The notes beneath the pieces were generated by a model. It ran no database searches and was not told where the DNA came from. It saw only the letters and a list, made by a program, of their open reading frames with translations. 64,000 nucleotides of DNA, taken from contig BTRK01000002.1 of assembly GCA_036245805.1 (NCBI GenBank), positions 19,213,067 through 19,277,066 on the forward strand, in the 5' to 3' direction. Of this stretch, positions 1-10,791 are shown in pieces (position 1 is the stretch's first letter; every line of letters starts with the position of its first letter). The translations under genes and the position numbers were made by a program. This stretch comes from Pristionchus mayeri. Lineage: Eukaryota > Nematoda > Chromadorea > Rhabditida > Neodiplogasteridae.

Positions 1-32
1 TCCTCCCTTCATCCTTCACTCTTCTCCTTCAG

Positions 33-662
33 GTCAAGTACGTCTTCTGTTTCCTTCTCCTCATCGAGATCTCTCTCATTCTCTCCGTCCTCGCCAAGTC
101 TCACTGCTGCATTTCCATCTTCATTGCCTACAAGGTTCACTCTTCCCTCTTCCATCTCCTTCTTAGACGACAATATATCTGATTAATATTCACAACATTC
201 TTACAGGGAATAAAATTCGTGCTGACTATTCTGTGTGCATTTCCCTTCGGATATGCTCTCATCACAGTGGACAAACCGACTAAATGGGCAGCAACGATGC
301 TCAATGGAGTTAAGCCAGAAGGTAGGAAGGGAAGAATGTGGCTGATCTTTGATCTCTCCATCAGAACTCCTCCCGTGATGAATATCGTAGCCTGGCTAAT
401 CTGTGTCGTCTTCCTCTTCGCGAGTCTCATCAGTTATCTCCACTTCGCGAGTCTAATCGAGACAATGAAGAGAATGGAAGAGATGAGGAAGGCGAGGAGA
501 GAGAATGTCTCCCCTCCATCCGAAATACCATCACTCATCCTCTTCCCAACATCCTTCACTCCTCTGCTTCACAATGTGAAGAAGGAGACCGAATCTCAAT
601 CATATCCAGTTCCTTTTAATCCCTTCCGTCATTCCTTCAATCAATTGGCATCCAAAAATTAA
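33..662 (+). CDS. Membrane protein, 3' end only, family not recognised
   Basis: Two exons are visible, 33-134 and 207-662, joined in phase 0 across a 72-bp GT-AG intron. The gene starts before the window. The first exon encodes a hydrophobic helix (VFCFLLLIEISLILSVLAK) followed by a second short hydrophobic stretch. The second exon begins GIKFVLTILCAFPFGYAL, a further membrane segment, and has another at NIVAWLICVVFLFASLISYL. After that comes a charged helix rich in Arg, Glu and Met and a polar C-terminal tail ending at TAA 660-662. The pattern suggests three to four membrane spans with a cytosolic tail of about 70 residues. I do not recognise the family. A pfam-type search of the full gene, including the missing 5' exons, would be needed to name it. 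Confidence 0.6.
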
Positions 663-2892
663 ACACGACTATTCGCCATGACGCAAACCGATAAAGTGTC
701 TTTATTCTATACATTGTATCTCTTGAGACTCATTGTAATAGATATTCGGAGGGAAGATTACACGTGGAGATCCCAAGAGGAATCTGTCTCATCCTTGTTG
801 AGGGAAGGGGGGGGGGGGAGGAAAGTGTGGGATACACTGTAAACAGTGCTCATTGTTGCTCCCATTTCCATGTCTCATCTGAGTCTCAAAGGGGAAACGA
901 TTACTCATCCTTACAGTTTATTTCTCTCTGCTCTATTCATCACTCACTTTCTTCTTCTGTTCGCATATCCGATTTATCTGATTTCGAAATGTCATATTTC
1001 AGTGACTCCCCTCGCTTACTCCTTTGTCTTCATCTATCCTTACGACAATCGATTTCGTGCAGTGTTTTCTCTTCATCTGTGGTATCAGCCCATCGATAGA
1101 GCAAACTTCCAGGGCGACCCTATTTTTTTAAAATAAAAGACACCGCATGGTCAATGGGAATGAATACTGATATCAATGTTGTGTCCTCTCCTAGCCTGCC
1201 ATTGCAATCAAGTAGTGATGAAGCCACTCTTCTCCAATGGAATCTTCTAACTTTTTGGAGGGGTAGGTTGCTTTTTGAATCCTAATCCTTTCGTAGAGCA
1301 ATCGAATAAAATATTGTATGGATGTACCGTAATCTCACTTCTTTCACAGGAGGAGAGAAAGGAAAGAAAGGGGAGGGAGAAGGGAGATAGTCCGACTGTA
1401 AACAGTCTCCTCCTTTCTCTTCCCTATCTTGCACACGTTGACACTTCTGTTCTCAGTCTAAAGAAGATATTTCTTTGGTTGTCATCATCCATTTCCTTCT
1501 CCCCCTCGCATTTATTTATTTTTAATTTTTAAATATTTAGTCCCTCTTCGTGAAATATCTTCCTATGGATAATAAAGACTCCATTGTCTCTCGAAATATT
1601 TCCCGACCTTTGATGTGCATCACTCATTTCAAGAGATACATAGATTTTGAAGCACTAGGTCGGATGAGAACTATGATGTCATACCGTCTTTGATATATCA
1701 AAGACGGTATGGCATCAGTTTCATCCGACCTAGTACCGATTTTGAGATGCTGATGATTCCAATTGTATTCAATATATTGGTATTCACTCTGGTGCTTACG
1801 TTCCCCAGATAACGAGTGAACAACTTCGTCCTATTTTCCAACTCTCTTTCCAATTAACACAAAGATGAAGAGGAAGCGTCTTCGTATTTCCCATCCATAC
1901 CCTCTCCTCAAAACTTCGGCTTCTGAACTTCGGCTTCTACCGTCGAGAACGATGGAGATTTAAAAAATATTTTCAACATTTTTTTAATGAAAAATGCTAG
2001 CAATAAAGCTTTATCAATGGTACACCCTTTTCCATGAATGTTATAGCTTTGTTTTCTGCCAATTTGGCTTCGTTCCGAAATTGTATTTTCATATTGTTGT
2101 GCTTCATCCAATGAACCGAGGGATGATCGATAGGAATGATCTCATTACCTACCATCTCATACTTAAAGCAGAGACATCGACTACATTGGAACAGTTTTTG
2201 CAGGTGTTTTTTGAAAGGATCTAGAAAGGTCTAGACAGGAAGCACTCGAACGGATGACTTTCTCACAACAATTAGGTCTTTTGTCATCTACACGGATGTT
2301 GATCATTAGGATTCCGGTTGAGCTATTAGGTTCTCACGTAGCTCCTCTCTGAGAATGAAGGAGAGAGAGAAGATTGACGTACGAAGTAGTCAACCTCCGT
2401 CATCTATCACGAGAATACCCTGACACTTGAGATCGACCAGGGGAAGGGACTAATGAGATGACTAATTGGGAGACGTCAAGGGATGGATCGAGAGGAGAGA
2501 AGAGGCAAGAGGACTACGAATCTCAAAGGGAGAAGGGGATCTATACGATAGTGAGAAGGAACACTTCCACTTCTCTCGGTTGATTATTTCTGGAATTTCT
2601 GGGAAGGTCTTGAAATGTTTGTGATCGGTCATGATATTCTGTCCCACTTCCTATTTCTCACGTGAACGATACGAATTGGTTGTTGCCTGTTACTATTGTT
2701 TATCCTTCACATTTTCGATTTTTCATCAGTTCCTCTAAATGGAAGGCGGAGTCTTCATTGATTCATCCTCAAATCGACTTCTTAAAGTAGGCGGAGTCAC
2801 TTCCTATTGCTCGAATTGCGAAGAGGCGGGGACAGGGAAGGTAGAGGAGTCTCACTCTTTACTCTCATATCAATTGGAGTCTCTCCTTTCGA
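663..2892. other. Intergenic stretch without recognisable genes
   Basis: This 2.2-kb gap lies between the membrane-protein gene and the TGF-beta-type gene. Short open frames occur on both strands, but none has a start, splice sites and a protein-like composition together. It contains a poly-G run near 808-820, one palindromic repeat element (listed separately) and an AATAAA-type signal near 1133. It is probably 3' flank of the upstream gene plus promoter of the downstream one. Confidence 0.5.
1653..1735. repeat. Short palindromic element (MITE-like)
   Basis: The segment folds on itself. ACTAGGTCGGATGA at the left is matched by TCATCCGACCTAGT at the right, and the centre contains the perfect palindrome CGTCTTTGATATATCAAAGACG. 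A diverged copy with the same ends lies at 20118-20203, and a half copy (CACTAGGTCGGATGA) lies at about 49064. Recurrence with conserved inverted ends indicates a small non-autonomous transposable element. Confidence 0.75.
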
Positions 2893-4551
2893 ATGATGCT
2901 CATGAAGATATTCTTCACCGTTCTCGTGGGAATCCTCGGGTCAGTTCACTTCTCGATCCACTCATCCATTCTATCCTACCGTATCCCTCCCTTCCTTCCA
3001 GATTTCTCACTGCCTGTCCAGACTCTCGCTGTCCCGATCGTCAGATCAATGAGTTGAGGGATGCAATCCTCAATGGAATGGAGAAGAATGGGGATGAGAT
3101 GGAGGTGCGTGAGGGGAAGGGAGAGGGAGAGAAGGGAGGATTGAGGTGGTCCATCATCAGAAGGGAGAGATGGAGCAGACAGTGAAGGATGCCCGTCTCC
3201 TCTTGCCTCAACTCTCCTCCTCCCATCACTCTGAACACTACATTGTCTATGCAATGGAAGAAGAAGAGACTTCCCTCCTGGGTCAGTCCCATATCCCCGC
3301 GAGTAGATTGGATCTCCCCCCTTGAAGCCCCTTCTGATCATCTCTTCCGACTGTCGTCAGCGAATAAACGCCATCTCCACACTGTCCATCTGTTCTTCTA
3401 CGTCAGACCGTATGTCCCCCCCCCGCTTCAGACAGATCTGATCGTGGGCTTCCAGAGTGATTCCTGCCACTCGATTGACCATCAACGTGAGAGGAAGAGA
3501 ACTCGGATCGGTACTGCCCTCCCCTCTAAACATCACCAGAATCCCATTCAGGATTACTCATATCTTATTCATTCGATCGATATTCCTTCGCCCAGATCAA
3601 CGGAGAAAGTCAGAGTACGAATTGAGGGAGAAGCATTGGAGAGGTCTGTCCTCTACTCTACCGTACTCTTCTCGATGCTCACTCTTGAGATGGATCGAAT
3701 CGAGAACTGAGTTGATGGTGATCTCCATCGATTGTCTTGATGTGGATGATGTCATCGTAGTCAGAAGCGATGAAGACTCTTCTGGAAAGGTGAGTAAGAG
3801 GGGAAGAGAAGGGGGCAGCTTATTAGCAACGGTGAAGGGATGGGGAGAGTGAAGTGTCACGGGACGACCAAAGATAGATTGGACACCTGACTCATCCGTT
3901 TCGGGAATTGAAGAATCAAGAAATCATGATGACATCTTCTGAAGTACACTTCATCTCATCAGATTCCCACGATGGAATTCGAGAGGGAAGTTTCGAGTAG
4001 GAAGAGTAGGAAGAGAAGGACAACGAGTGAGGAGAAGAAGTGCAGAATGGATGAGAATGGGAATGTTCTGCCCGGAGAGGAGTGCTGTTTGGCACACAAA
4101 GTCCTCAATCTATCGGTGAGGGCGAGAATCGAGAGGAGAGGGAGAGAGTCTGGCCATTTCAGAGTCTCAACTTCACCAATCTGGTCAGTCCGACGACTGC
4201 AAGAGTGACTTGGTGTGCAGGGACGTGCCAGAACACTGCAAGCTTCACGGTAGGTCAACGGAGAGAAAAGAGATCAAAGATCAGCTTAAGCCATTGTTCG
4301 AGAAGTATACGACTCAACTGTTTGATGATGGCTCGAATGGACATCGTTGCTGCCATGCTACGGAGTGAGCCCCTCTCCCCTCTCCCACCCCCTCTCCCCC
4401 CATCCCCTCCCTCCCCTCCCTCCCCCCTCTCCCCTCAATGAATCTCCCTTGCAGGAGTGCCCATCTTGATATCATGCTTCTCTCGGACACGAAAGAACTA
4501 AAAGTGGAGCGAGTATTCGATCTTCTCGCTACGAAATGCTCGTGTTCATGA
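2893..4551 (+). CDS. TGF-beta/activin-type secreted ligand
   Basis: Model: exons 2893-2939, 3002-3104, 3179-3281, 3361-3409, 3456-3510, 3552-3643, 3690-3789, 3963-4115, 4145-4249, 4285-4364, 4455-4551. All are joined in phase. The start gives a signal peptide (MMLMKIFFTVLVGILG). The propeptide shows family-like strands such as HTVHLFFYVRP and a conserved Trp before ELMVISIDC. A basic processing site (RKSRKRR) precedes the mature domain. That domain has nine cysteines in the TGF-beta/activin pattern: one early Cys, then CC, then WCAGTC, then a second CC (HRCCHA), and a terminal CSCS. The nine-cysteine form points to the TGF-beta/activin side (as in nematode dauer-type ligands) rather than the seven-cysteine BMP side. 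The exact acceptor of the 4145 exon is the least certain point, and an extra exon between 3790 and 3962 cannot be excluded. The product would be secreted and bind type I/II serine kinase receptors. Confidence 0.88.
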
Positions 4552-5155
4552 GGACATCGATTGAGATCTCTCATTCGAATGATTGCTTATCGTAGAATGT
4601 CTAGGATGCAAATCTAGGCACCCATGTGATGTACCCTTCCCTTGTGTGGCCATTCATATTCTTCCGCGTGAATATATTCAATGCAATACTTAAATAAAGG
4701 AATTTTCAGATAGAGGGGTGAAAGACACTCGGAGGAGTCCAATGACATCTAGATTCGATACAACAAATAAATAATATAACTAGGGTGAATTCACAATTCC
4801 ATGAGGCACAACCCACATTGAGATATTTAGAGAAGTCGAATGAGCAGAAGGAACAGCAAGAGACTACGACGAGACTAGGGAGAGTATCACACGGAGGGAA
4901 GGAAAGAGGGGAATGGAGTCAGAAGAGTTTGCTGAGCTTGTTGGAGGACGTCTTCCGAGACGAATTCTCACTCGTTGGGGTCATCAATAGAGGAGTAGCA
5001 GCGAATCCCAGACCTCCTCCTGATTATCGATCAGTTTGAAGGAAGTAGGTCAAGAGACTCACCCAGTTCATTGTTCGATCCTTTCCCTGGCCGAGGACCG
5101 AGAGAATTGAGAAGAACTGCTGTTGTCGATCGACCACCCACCTTAAAGGATTTTT
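4552..5155. other. Intergenic gap between convergent genes
   Basis: About 600 bp separate the 3' end of the TGF-beta-type gene (+) from the 3' end of the channel locus (-). No gene is visible. Poly(A)-type signals such as AATAAA occur near 4692 and 4767. Confidence 0.5.
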
Positions 5156-6375
5156 TTAGTTTCGAAAAATGGAAACGATAAATGGTGATAAACTAACGGG
5201 AGCAGTCTTAATCTCGTGAGGTTGAAGGACTCTCCTCCTCTTCTTCGGCAATTTAGATCGAGCTTGCGCGTGGGAGTAGAACATTGCGAAGTTTGAGACG
5301 ATCACCTGAAGGAGGAAGGTGATGAGGAGAGGGAGGAAGAGAGATCGAAGATCACTCACAGGCACAGGGAGGGCGATGGTTAGCACTCCCATCAGAGCAC
5401 ACACTGAACCAACCACCATTCCGAGATACGTCTTGGGCACCTGAGAAGGATAGAATCAGCCTGATTATCGGTCGTATTCCATCAACGAGTAGATTCATTT
5501 TGTTCTCTCCAGAAAGATCTTTGATGTACTCACTAAATCTCCGAATCCGACAGTGCAGATGGTGATGACTGCCCACCACAATCCAATGGGGATGGACGAG
5601 AATTGATTGGAGGGATTCTCGACGAGTCTCTCCGCATAGAAGACCAGAGCAGCGAAGATGACGATGCCAAGAAGGACGAAGAAGACGAGGAGGAACAATT
5701 CCTCCAGAGGGAGGGATTACTCTCTCAAGGGAGGAGGGACCAACCTGAGCAGAGGCCTTGAAGGTCTGGATGAGGATCTTGAGTCCCACTGAGTGTTGAG
5801 TGAGTTTGAACAACCGAAGAATTCGAATGATGGAGAAGAACTCGACTGAATCACGATTGGATCCCGTAAGGAATGTCTCCAGTCCCCAATCGATGTAGAA
5901 GAAGAGAGTCGCTATCAGATCGATGATATTCACTGGTTCCCTGAAGGGAGAAAAGGAATATCTCCTTGATCATCCCTCCCCAACATTTAACGAAGAAATA
6001 TAATCACACATTGTGCACGCGGCACTGGAAATAGTATTGTTACCTGATGAATGTAATTCTATTGGGAGTGAAGAGGATTCGAATGAAGAATTCGAAAGTG
6101 AAGAATACGTTGCATATCAACTCGAGGAAGAAGAAAGCAGGATGAGGTCTGAGAATGAATCCATTCTTCCATTGAGAGAAGCAAGAACCGACTTGGTGAT
6201 GACCTTCTCCACGTAGAGAGTCTTGTTCAGCAGATGGGTGTGGAAGTCGGGGATTCTGACGAGAGGACGTCACTTCAATCGATTGAGAACATCACTACCG
6301 AAAGGATGGATGAGTTTTGAGGCAGAAGCAAATAATGGAGATAACAACGAATGTTATTGAGAGACAGCTCATCCC
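5156..6375 (-). CDS. Second Shaw channel core (S1-S6 cassette A), lacking its own T1
   Basis: Exons in transcript order: 6375-6299, 6255-6213, 6165-6044, 5940-5745, 5701-5534, 5440-5360, 5305-5156. They encode S1 ([20 protein letters not shown]), S2 ([17 protein letters not shown]), S3 and S4 ([20 protein letters not shown]), S5 ([20 protein letters not shown]), the pore [10 protein letters not shown], and S6 with VIVSNF. The tail shares [11 protein letters not shown] with cassette B and ends at TAA 5158-5156. No T1 exon lies between 6376 and 6911. The first exon begins in phase 0 after TTTCAG, exactly the phase left by the last T1 exon (ending 9166). The simplest reading is an alternative 3' half of the same locus. 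The other possibility is a 5'-truncated tandem duplicate. The 47-bp intron at 6166-6212 is inferred from alignment to S2 and is the weakest junction. Confidence 0.78.
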
Positions 6376-6911
6376 CTGAAAGAACTCGATTAACTTCCTA
6401 TAGGAGTGATTACGGTAGTTTTCCCGATGAGACCCCGAAATAGACAGAGAAGATTGATAGAGATGTGAATAGATAGCAGATGATAGGACGAACACGAATG
6501 ACGAATTGGTTAGGAAATGAGGAAAGTGAGTGAAAGGCACACGGGCATGCAGAGATGGAACTGACCATTGGGAAGAGAATGAGAAGAAGTCTGAAAGGAT
6601 AATCGATTCATAGAATCTTTATCAGAACGAAGGAAAGCATGGACTAGCGAGAGATTGGAAGGATAACGAGGACTTCATCTCAAAGAGACAATCAATCGAT
6701 ATGAGGGACGGAACGACCAACAGATCAATGGAACGAAAAATGAAGAGTCGGAGGTGTGAAACCCGTGAGAGATAACAGAATGGAGAAAGGGAAGGGCAGT
6801 AGGGGAAGAGAACTCGTATGATCGAAGGGGATGAGATCGACAATGGGAGATAAAGGGGATGGTCTTGAGGAGAAGAGACAGACTACGGTAGTCGATTGAG
6901 GGATACTGTAA

Positions 6912-9900
6912 TCAGTTGCTGGGCGGAGAATTGGAGAGGAGATGAGTGTTGGGACCCCCATTGTGATTGATTCTCGTGGGTCCATTGGCGATTCTGAGAT
7001 GAGAGTAGAAAGGGAGAAAGGAGAAGGAAGAGACTCACGGAGAGGTGGCTGTAGACGACTTCTTCCTATTCTTATGAGCATGATGATTTGGTTTGAGATG
7101 AGGAGCGAGACCAGGGGGTTTAACCTCGTGAGCCTGAGCATTCAATGGTGGAGTGGTGATATATGTACTATTGCGTAATGATTATATCAATCAATGGTGA
7201 TCTATGGATTACTTGACTTGATAAAATGAGTGTTGAGTTATTTCCTAAGCTGTCGCGTGTGATATCCATGAGAAGTAATACCTGCAGTACTCTCCTTCGC
7301 TTCTTCGGCAATTTCGCACGCGCTTGAGAATGAGAATAGAGATTGGAGAAGTTGGAGACTATGACCTGAGAAGAGAAGATGAGAAGGGAAGAGATCAAAG
7401 ATCACTCACAGGCACAGGAAGAGCAATCGTCAAGAGACCCATCAAGGCACACAGAGAACCGACCAGCATTCCCAGATATGTCTTAGGAACCTGTGTGATG
7501 TCGAGTTATGGTATCTACTTGTTTAACAAAGATGTGTTTCATGAACGAACCATATCTCCGAATCCGACAGTGGATACAGTGATGAGACTCCACCAGAGAC
7601 CAGCAGGAATTGAAGTGAACTGATTCGAGGGATTGATCTGCAAGACATTCCTTTTCACGAAAGAGTGTATGAAAGACTCAACGATATCAGAGGTAAGTTG
7701 AAGTATTCTATCAATAACACTTCCGTATCTTAATCTGTTTCCTCTCCTTTCAATCTCATCCCTTGAATGGTATAATCTGGGTGTTCACCTGACTCCTCTC
7801 TGCATAATAGACGAGAGCGGCGAAGATGACGATGGCCAGAAGGACGAAGAAGACGAGGAGGAGCAGTTCCTGTGCCGACGCCTGCCATCGGCCAGTCATT
7901 AGAGTGCCAGAGACCTCATTTAGTACTCGAATCAAAGGTATTTGTCTGATCTTCCTACGGGAAAGAAGTGGGTCACAATAAGAACCAGGAGGGAGCCGTG
8001 AATTGGTCTAGGAACAAATTGAAATACAATTTTTATTCATTAAGTAGTATGCTTGAGTGCGATTGATACCTTGAATGTCTGGATGAGAATCTTGAGTCCA
8101 GAGAAATGCTGCGCGAGTTTGAAGAGACGAAGGACGCAGAAGATCGAGATGAAGTCGGGGAAATCTGAGAAGATCCTCCACTCTTTTCACTTCCCTTTCC
8201 ATTTCCATTTCCATTATTAAACTTTTCATGAATTTATTGATTTAAAAAAAAGTGAAATTATACCGGGGACTGCAACGTGTAGAACGACGTCGAAGTAGTA
8301 GGCTGAGGTGGCAGTGATATCGATGATCGTCAGAGGAGAAGAGACGAAGCGATGGAAGGAGGGACAGAAGATCGTACGAATAATCTCAAAGATATCATTG
8401 ATCGTGAGGAATGCAGATGAGTACTCGTACCAGTTCGAAAGTGAACCAGACGTTGCAGACGACGTCAATATAGAAGAATGCATCGTGAGGGACGGTTAAG
8501 TGCTTCCCTAGTCCTACAAACCATTTATCTCGATCTACTCCTCCCTGTGACCTACCTATCGGTCTCGCCTCGAATATCGCATTTACACCATTCTCCTTCA
8601 GCGAACTCTCGACAATGACTGAATGGATGGGAGGTAGATCAATCCGTCCATTCTACAGTATACCTTCGATGTGCGGTATTCGGAAAGTGGGATGGGTCTT
8701 GAGCATGAACGAGATTATCGAGGCAACGACGAAAAAGACGGAGAAGCATGATATTAACTGAATGATCTTTGATCTCACTCGGCCCATATCAATAAGCCCA
8801 TCTCAGAGGAAAACGAGTCAATCAGAGAAGAAAAAGGTAGGGTTGAGGGAAACTGAAGAGGTCATTCGATGGGATAAGGGATCACGCTACACTCAATGGT
8901 TAGAGAGGCAAACCAAGGAATATCGATTGGACAGTGTTGATTATTGATTGATTGACTCGTTCCTGCGAAGCAGCCAAGGGCTTACAGTACACAGCCAGTA
9001 CGGTAGTCGGCCCGAATACAGTAAGCACAGATGTGAGTAGTATACGGTAGTGAGTGAGGCCGGACACAAGAGAGGCATAGAGACAGAGAGAGGAGAGGAG
9101 AGGAGAACCCCGTGGTGTATGGTGGTGTACTGGGTATGGCCTGATGGCCGAGGATTCCCACTCACTCGGGCGTATTGGGATGACCATGGTTCGTCGAAGA
9201 GAGACCAGATTCGTGGTTTAATCTGTTGCCATCGAGTGAGAGTTCCAGAGTAGTAATCATCCTCCCATCCGAACTGAAATGGGGTAGAGAGAGGGAAGGG
9301 AAGGGGATCACTACCTTCTTGGCGATCTCTTCTTGAGTGGGAGGATCTCCATCTAGATCCAATGACTCGATCACAGCCAGAGTATCCTGTGTGTCTCTGC
9401 AGACAACGACAATTATACCGTCTTCTGTCGAAGTACCTCTTCCCTTCTTCCCCCCTCCCCCTCCCTTCTTCCCCCCTCCCCCTCCCTTCTTCCCCCCTCC
9501 CCCTCCCTTCTTCCCCCCTCCCCCTCCCTTCTTCCCCCCCTCCCCCTCCCTTCACCTGTGTTGAGTATAAGTCATCCAACAGCATGGTTCCACTTGGTTC
9601 GAATCCAGTCCCCAGAACTCCAATTCGTCTTCGAACAACGGTCCGCATACGTTCGTAGGGTAATGTAGTTTTCCTGCAATGTTTGAAATGACGTCACTTT
9701 TCTTTGTCTGTGACGTCCTTCTGACTTTAATCGAATCTCTGGTGCAGAATTGGATCGAAAGGCGTTGAGTGAGAGACGGCCATTGTCATGGTCCATCTAC
9801 CCAAGGAGGAAGACTCATCACTCGTCCCATGCACCCAACCATCACTCCCCCCCCCCTCCTCTCTCTAGTTTCAATCGTGACCCATTTCTTCCTTCTAAGA

Positions 9901-10370
9901 GGAAGAGGAGAAGAGGACTTTTGTGGGTGGGGAAAATGAGGAAAACGGCAACAAGAAGAAGACGAAAAGAAGGAATGGAGAGGGGATTATTCCATTCCCA
10001 GATGGATGAAGAATCGATTGAGGAGGAGGAATGGACCTGTTCGATAGTAGTTGAGGATCATGGCGAATACTCCGGGATGTCGATCGAAGAAATACTCGTT
10101 GAGGACTGGGTCGTAATTCGCCAGATTGGGAGTTAACCTGCAACCAAATACTTCCTTCTGCTCTTTCTCAACGCTCAACTTATTTCTTTTTACTAATTTC
10201 AATATTTGTTCCCTCAGTCAGCACTACATCAATATCTGATCCTTTAATCTCAATCTTCATCAGGAGACATACCGTGATAACCTCGTCGCGGGGATCTTCT
10301 TGAGTACGTGAGTGTAAGTCTCGTGTCGGATTCCTCCCACATTGAGAATCACCCGATGCTCAGTGTCCAT
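6912..10370 (-). CDS. Shaw-type (Kv3) voltage-gated potassium channel, full model (T1 + core cassette B)
   Basis: Model in transcript order: 10370-10273, 10137-10037, 9673-9556, 9396-9315, 9273-9166 (T1 and linker), then 8757-8664, 8618-8556, 8507-8431, 8384-8264, 8164-8070, 7881-7789, 7637-7551, 7490-7410, 7365-7282, 7133-7039, 6993-6912. Every junction keeps phase. The T1 domain is unmistakably Shaw/Kv3: [52 protein letters not shown] and the zinc-type motif [14 protein letters not shown] precedes S1. S1 is [19 protein letters not shown]2 is [11 protein letters not shown], and S4 is [20 protein letters not shown]. The pore reads STVGFGDM and S6 is [15 protein letters not shown] polar tail ends at TGA 6914-6912. 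The filter is GFG rather than the usual GYG. I chose the start MDTEHRV because it sits where Shaw proteins begin; an upstream in-frame Met exists at 10517. The product is a plasma-membrane delayed-rectifier-type K+ channel; activity is inferred from family. Confidence 0.88.
9397..9555 (-). repeat. 21-bp polypurine tandem repeat filling a channel intron
   Basis: About five copies of a roughly 21-bp unit (plus strand CCCTTCTTCCCCCCTCCCCC) occupy 9440-9550, almost the whole intron between the third and fourth exons of the Kv gene. In the transcribed strand's RNA this is a run of G4-6 tracts, which could form G-quadruplexes. Confidence 0.8.
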
Positions 10371-10791
10371 CCACGACTGAATGAGACTCTCATGACACTC
10401 GTTGATTCTCCCCTGGGGGATGGACAGGGGAAGGAGCAAGATTACCTCTCCTCCATCGCTTCTCGATATACAAAAGGTCTTTCGACGAGTTCGATCAAAG
10501 GGAATCAAGTGGAGCATCGAGAGGAGAAGATGGAGAAAGGAGAGAAGGGAATGAAACTACTCCCGATTTGTTCACATGGAAGGAATTTGGAAGCTATTGA
10601 GAAGAAAGAGAAGAAGAGACTAAAAATGAGTGGGAAGGGAGGAACGAATGACCTTTCGGATTTCTCATCTCTAATCCCCGTCTACTAACGAAGAGATTGA
10701 GACTTGTACAGTCTAATGATCTGAAGGAGGATCGTAAATCAAGGGAATTACAGTAGGATGATCGATAGTCGAGGGAAGGAATGGAGAGACT

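Noticed and set aside
3189..3710. 173-codon frame across the TGF-beta propeptide region
   Set aside because: Mixes true exons with introns. The spliced model gives the family pattern in a consistent phase.
7168..7398. Read-through frame at the end of channel cassette B suggesting an alternative short tail
   Set aside because: A good GT donor follows RRRVLQ at 7281, and a phase-matched tail exon exists at 7133-7039. The read-through is more likely intron.
8941..9648. 235-codon minus-strand frame with [16 protein letters not shown] repeats
   Set aside because: A read-through of the G-rich intron repeat. The real exons of the Shaw channel use other frames on either side.
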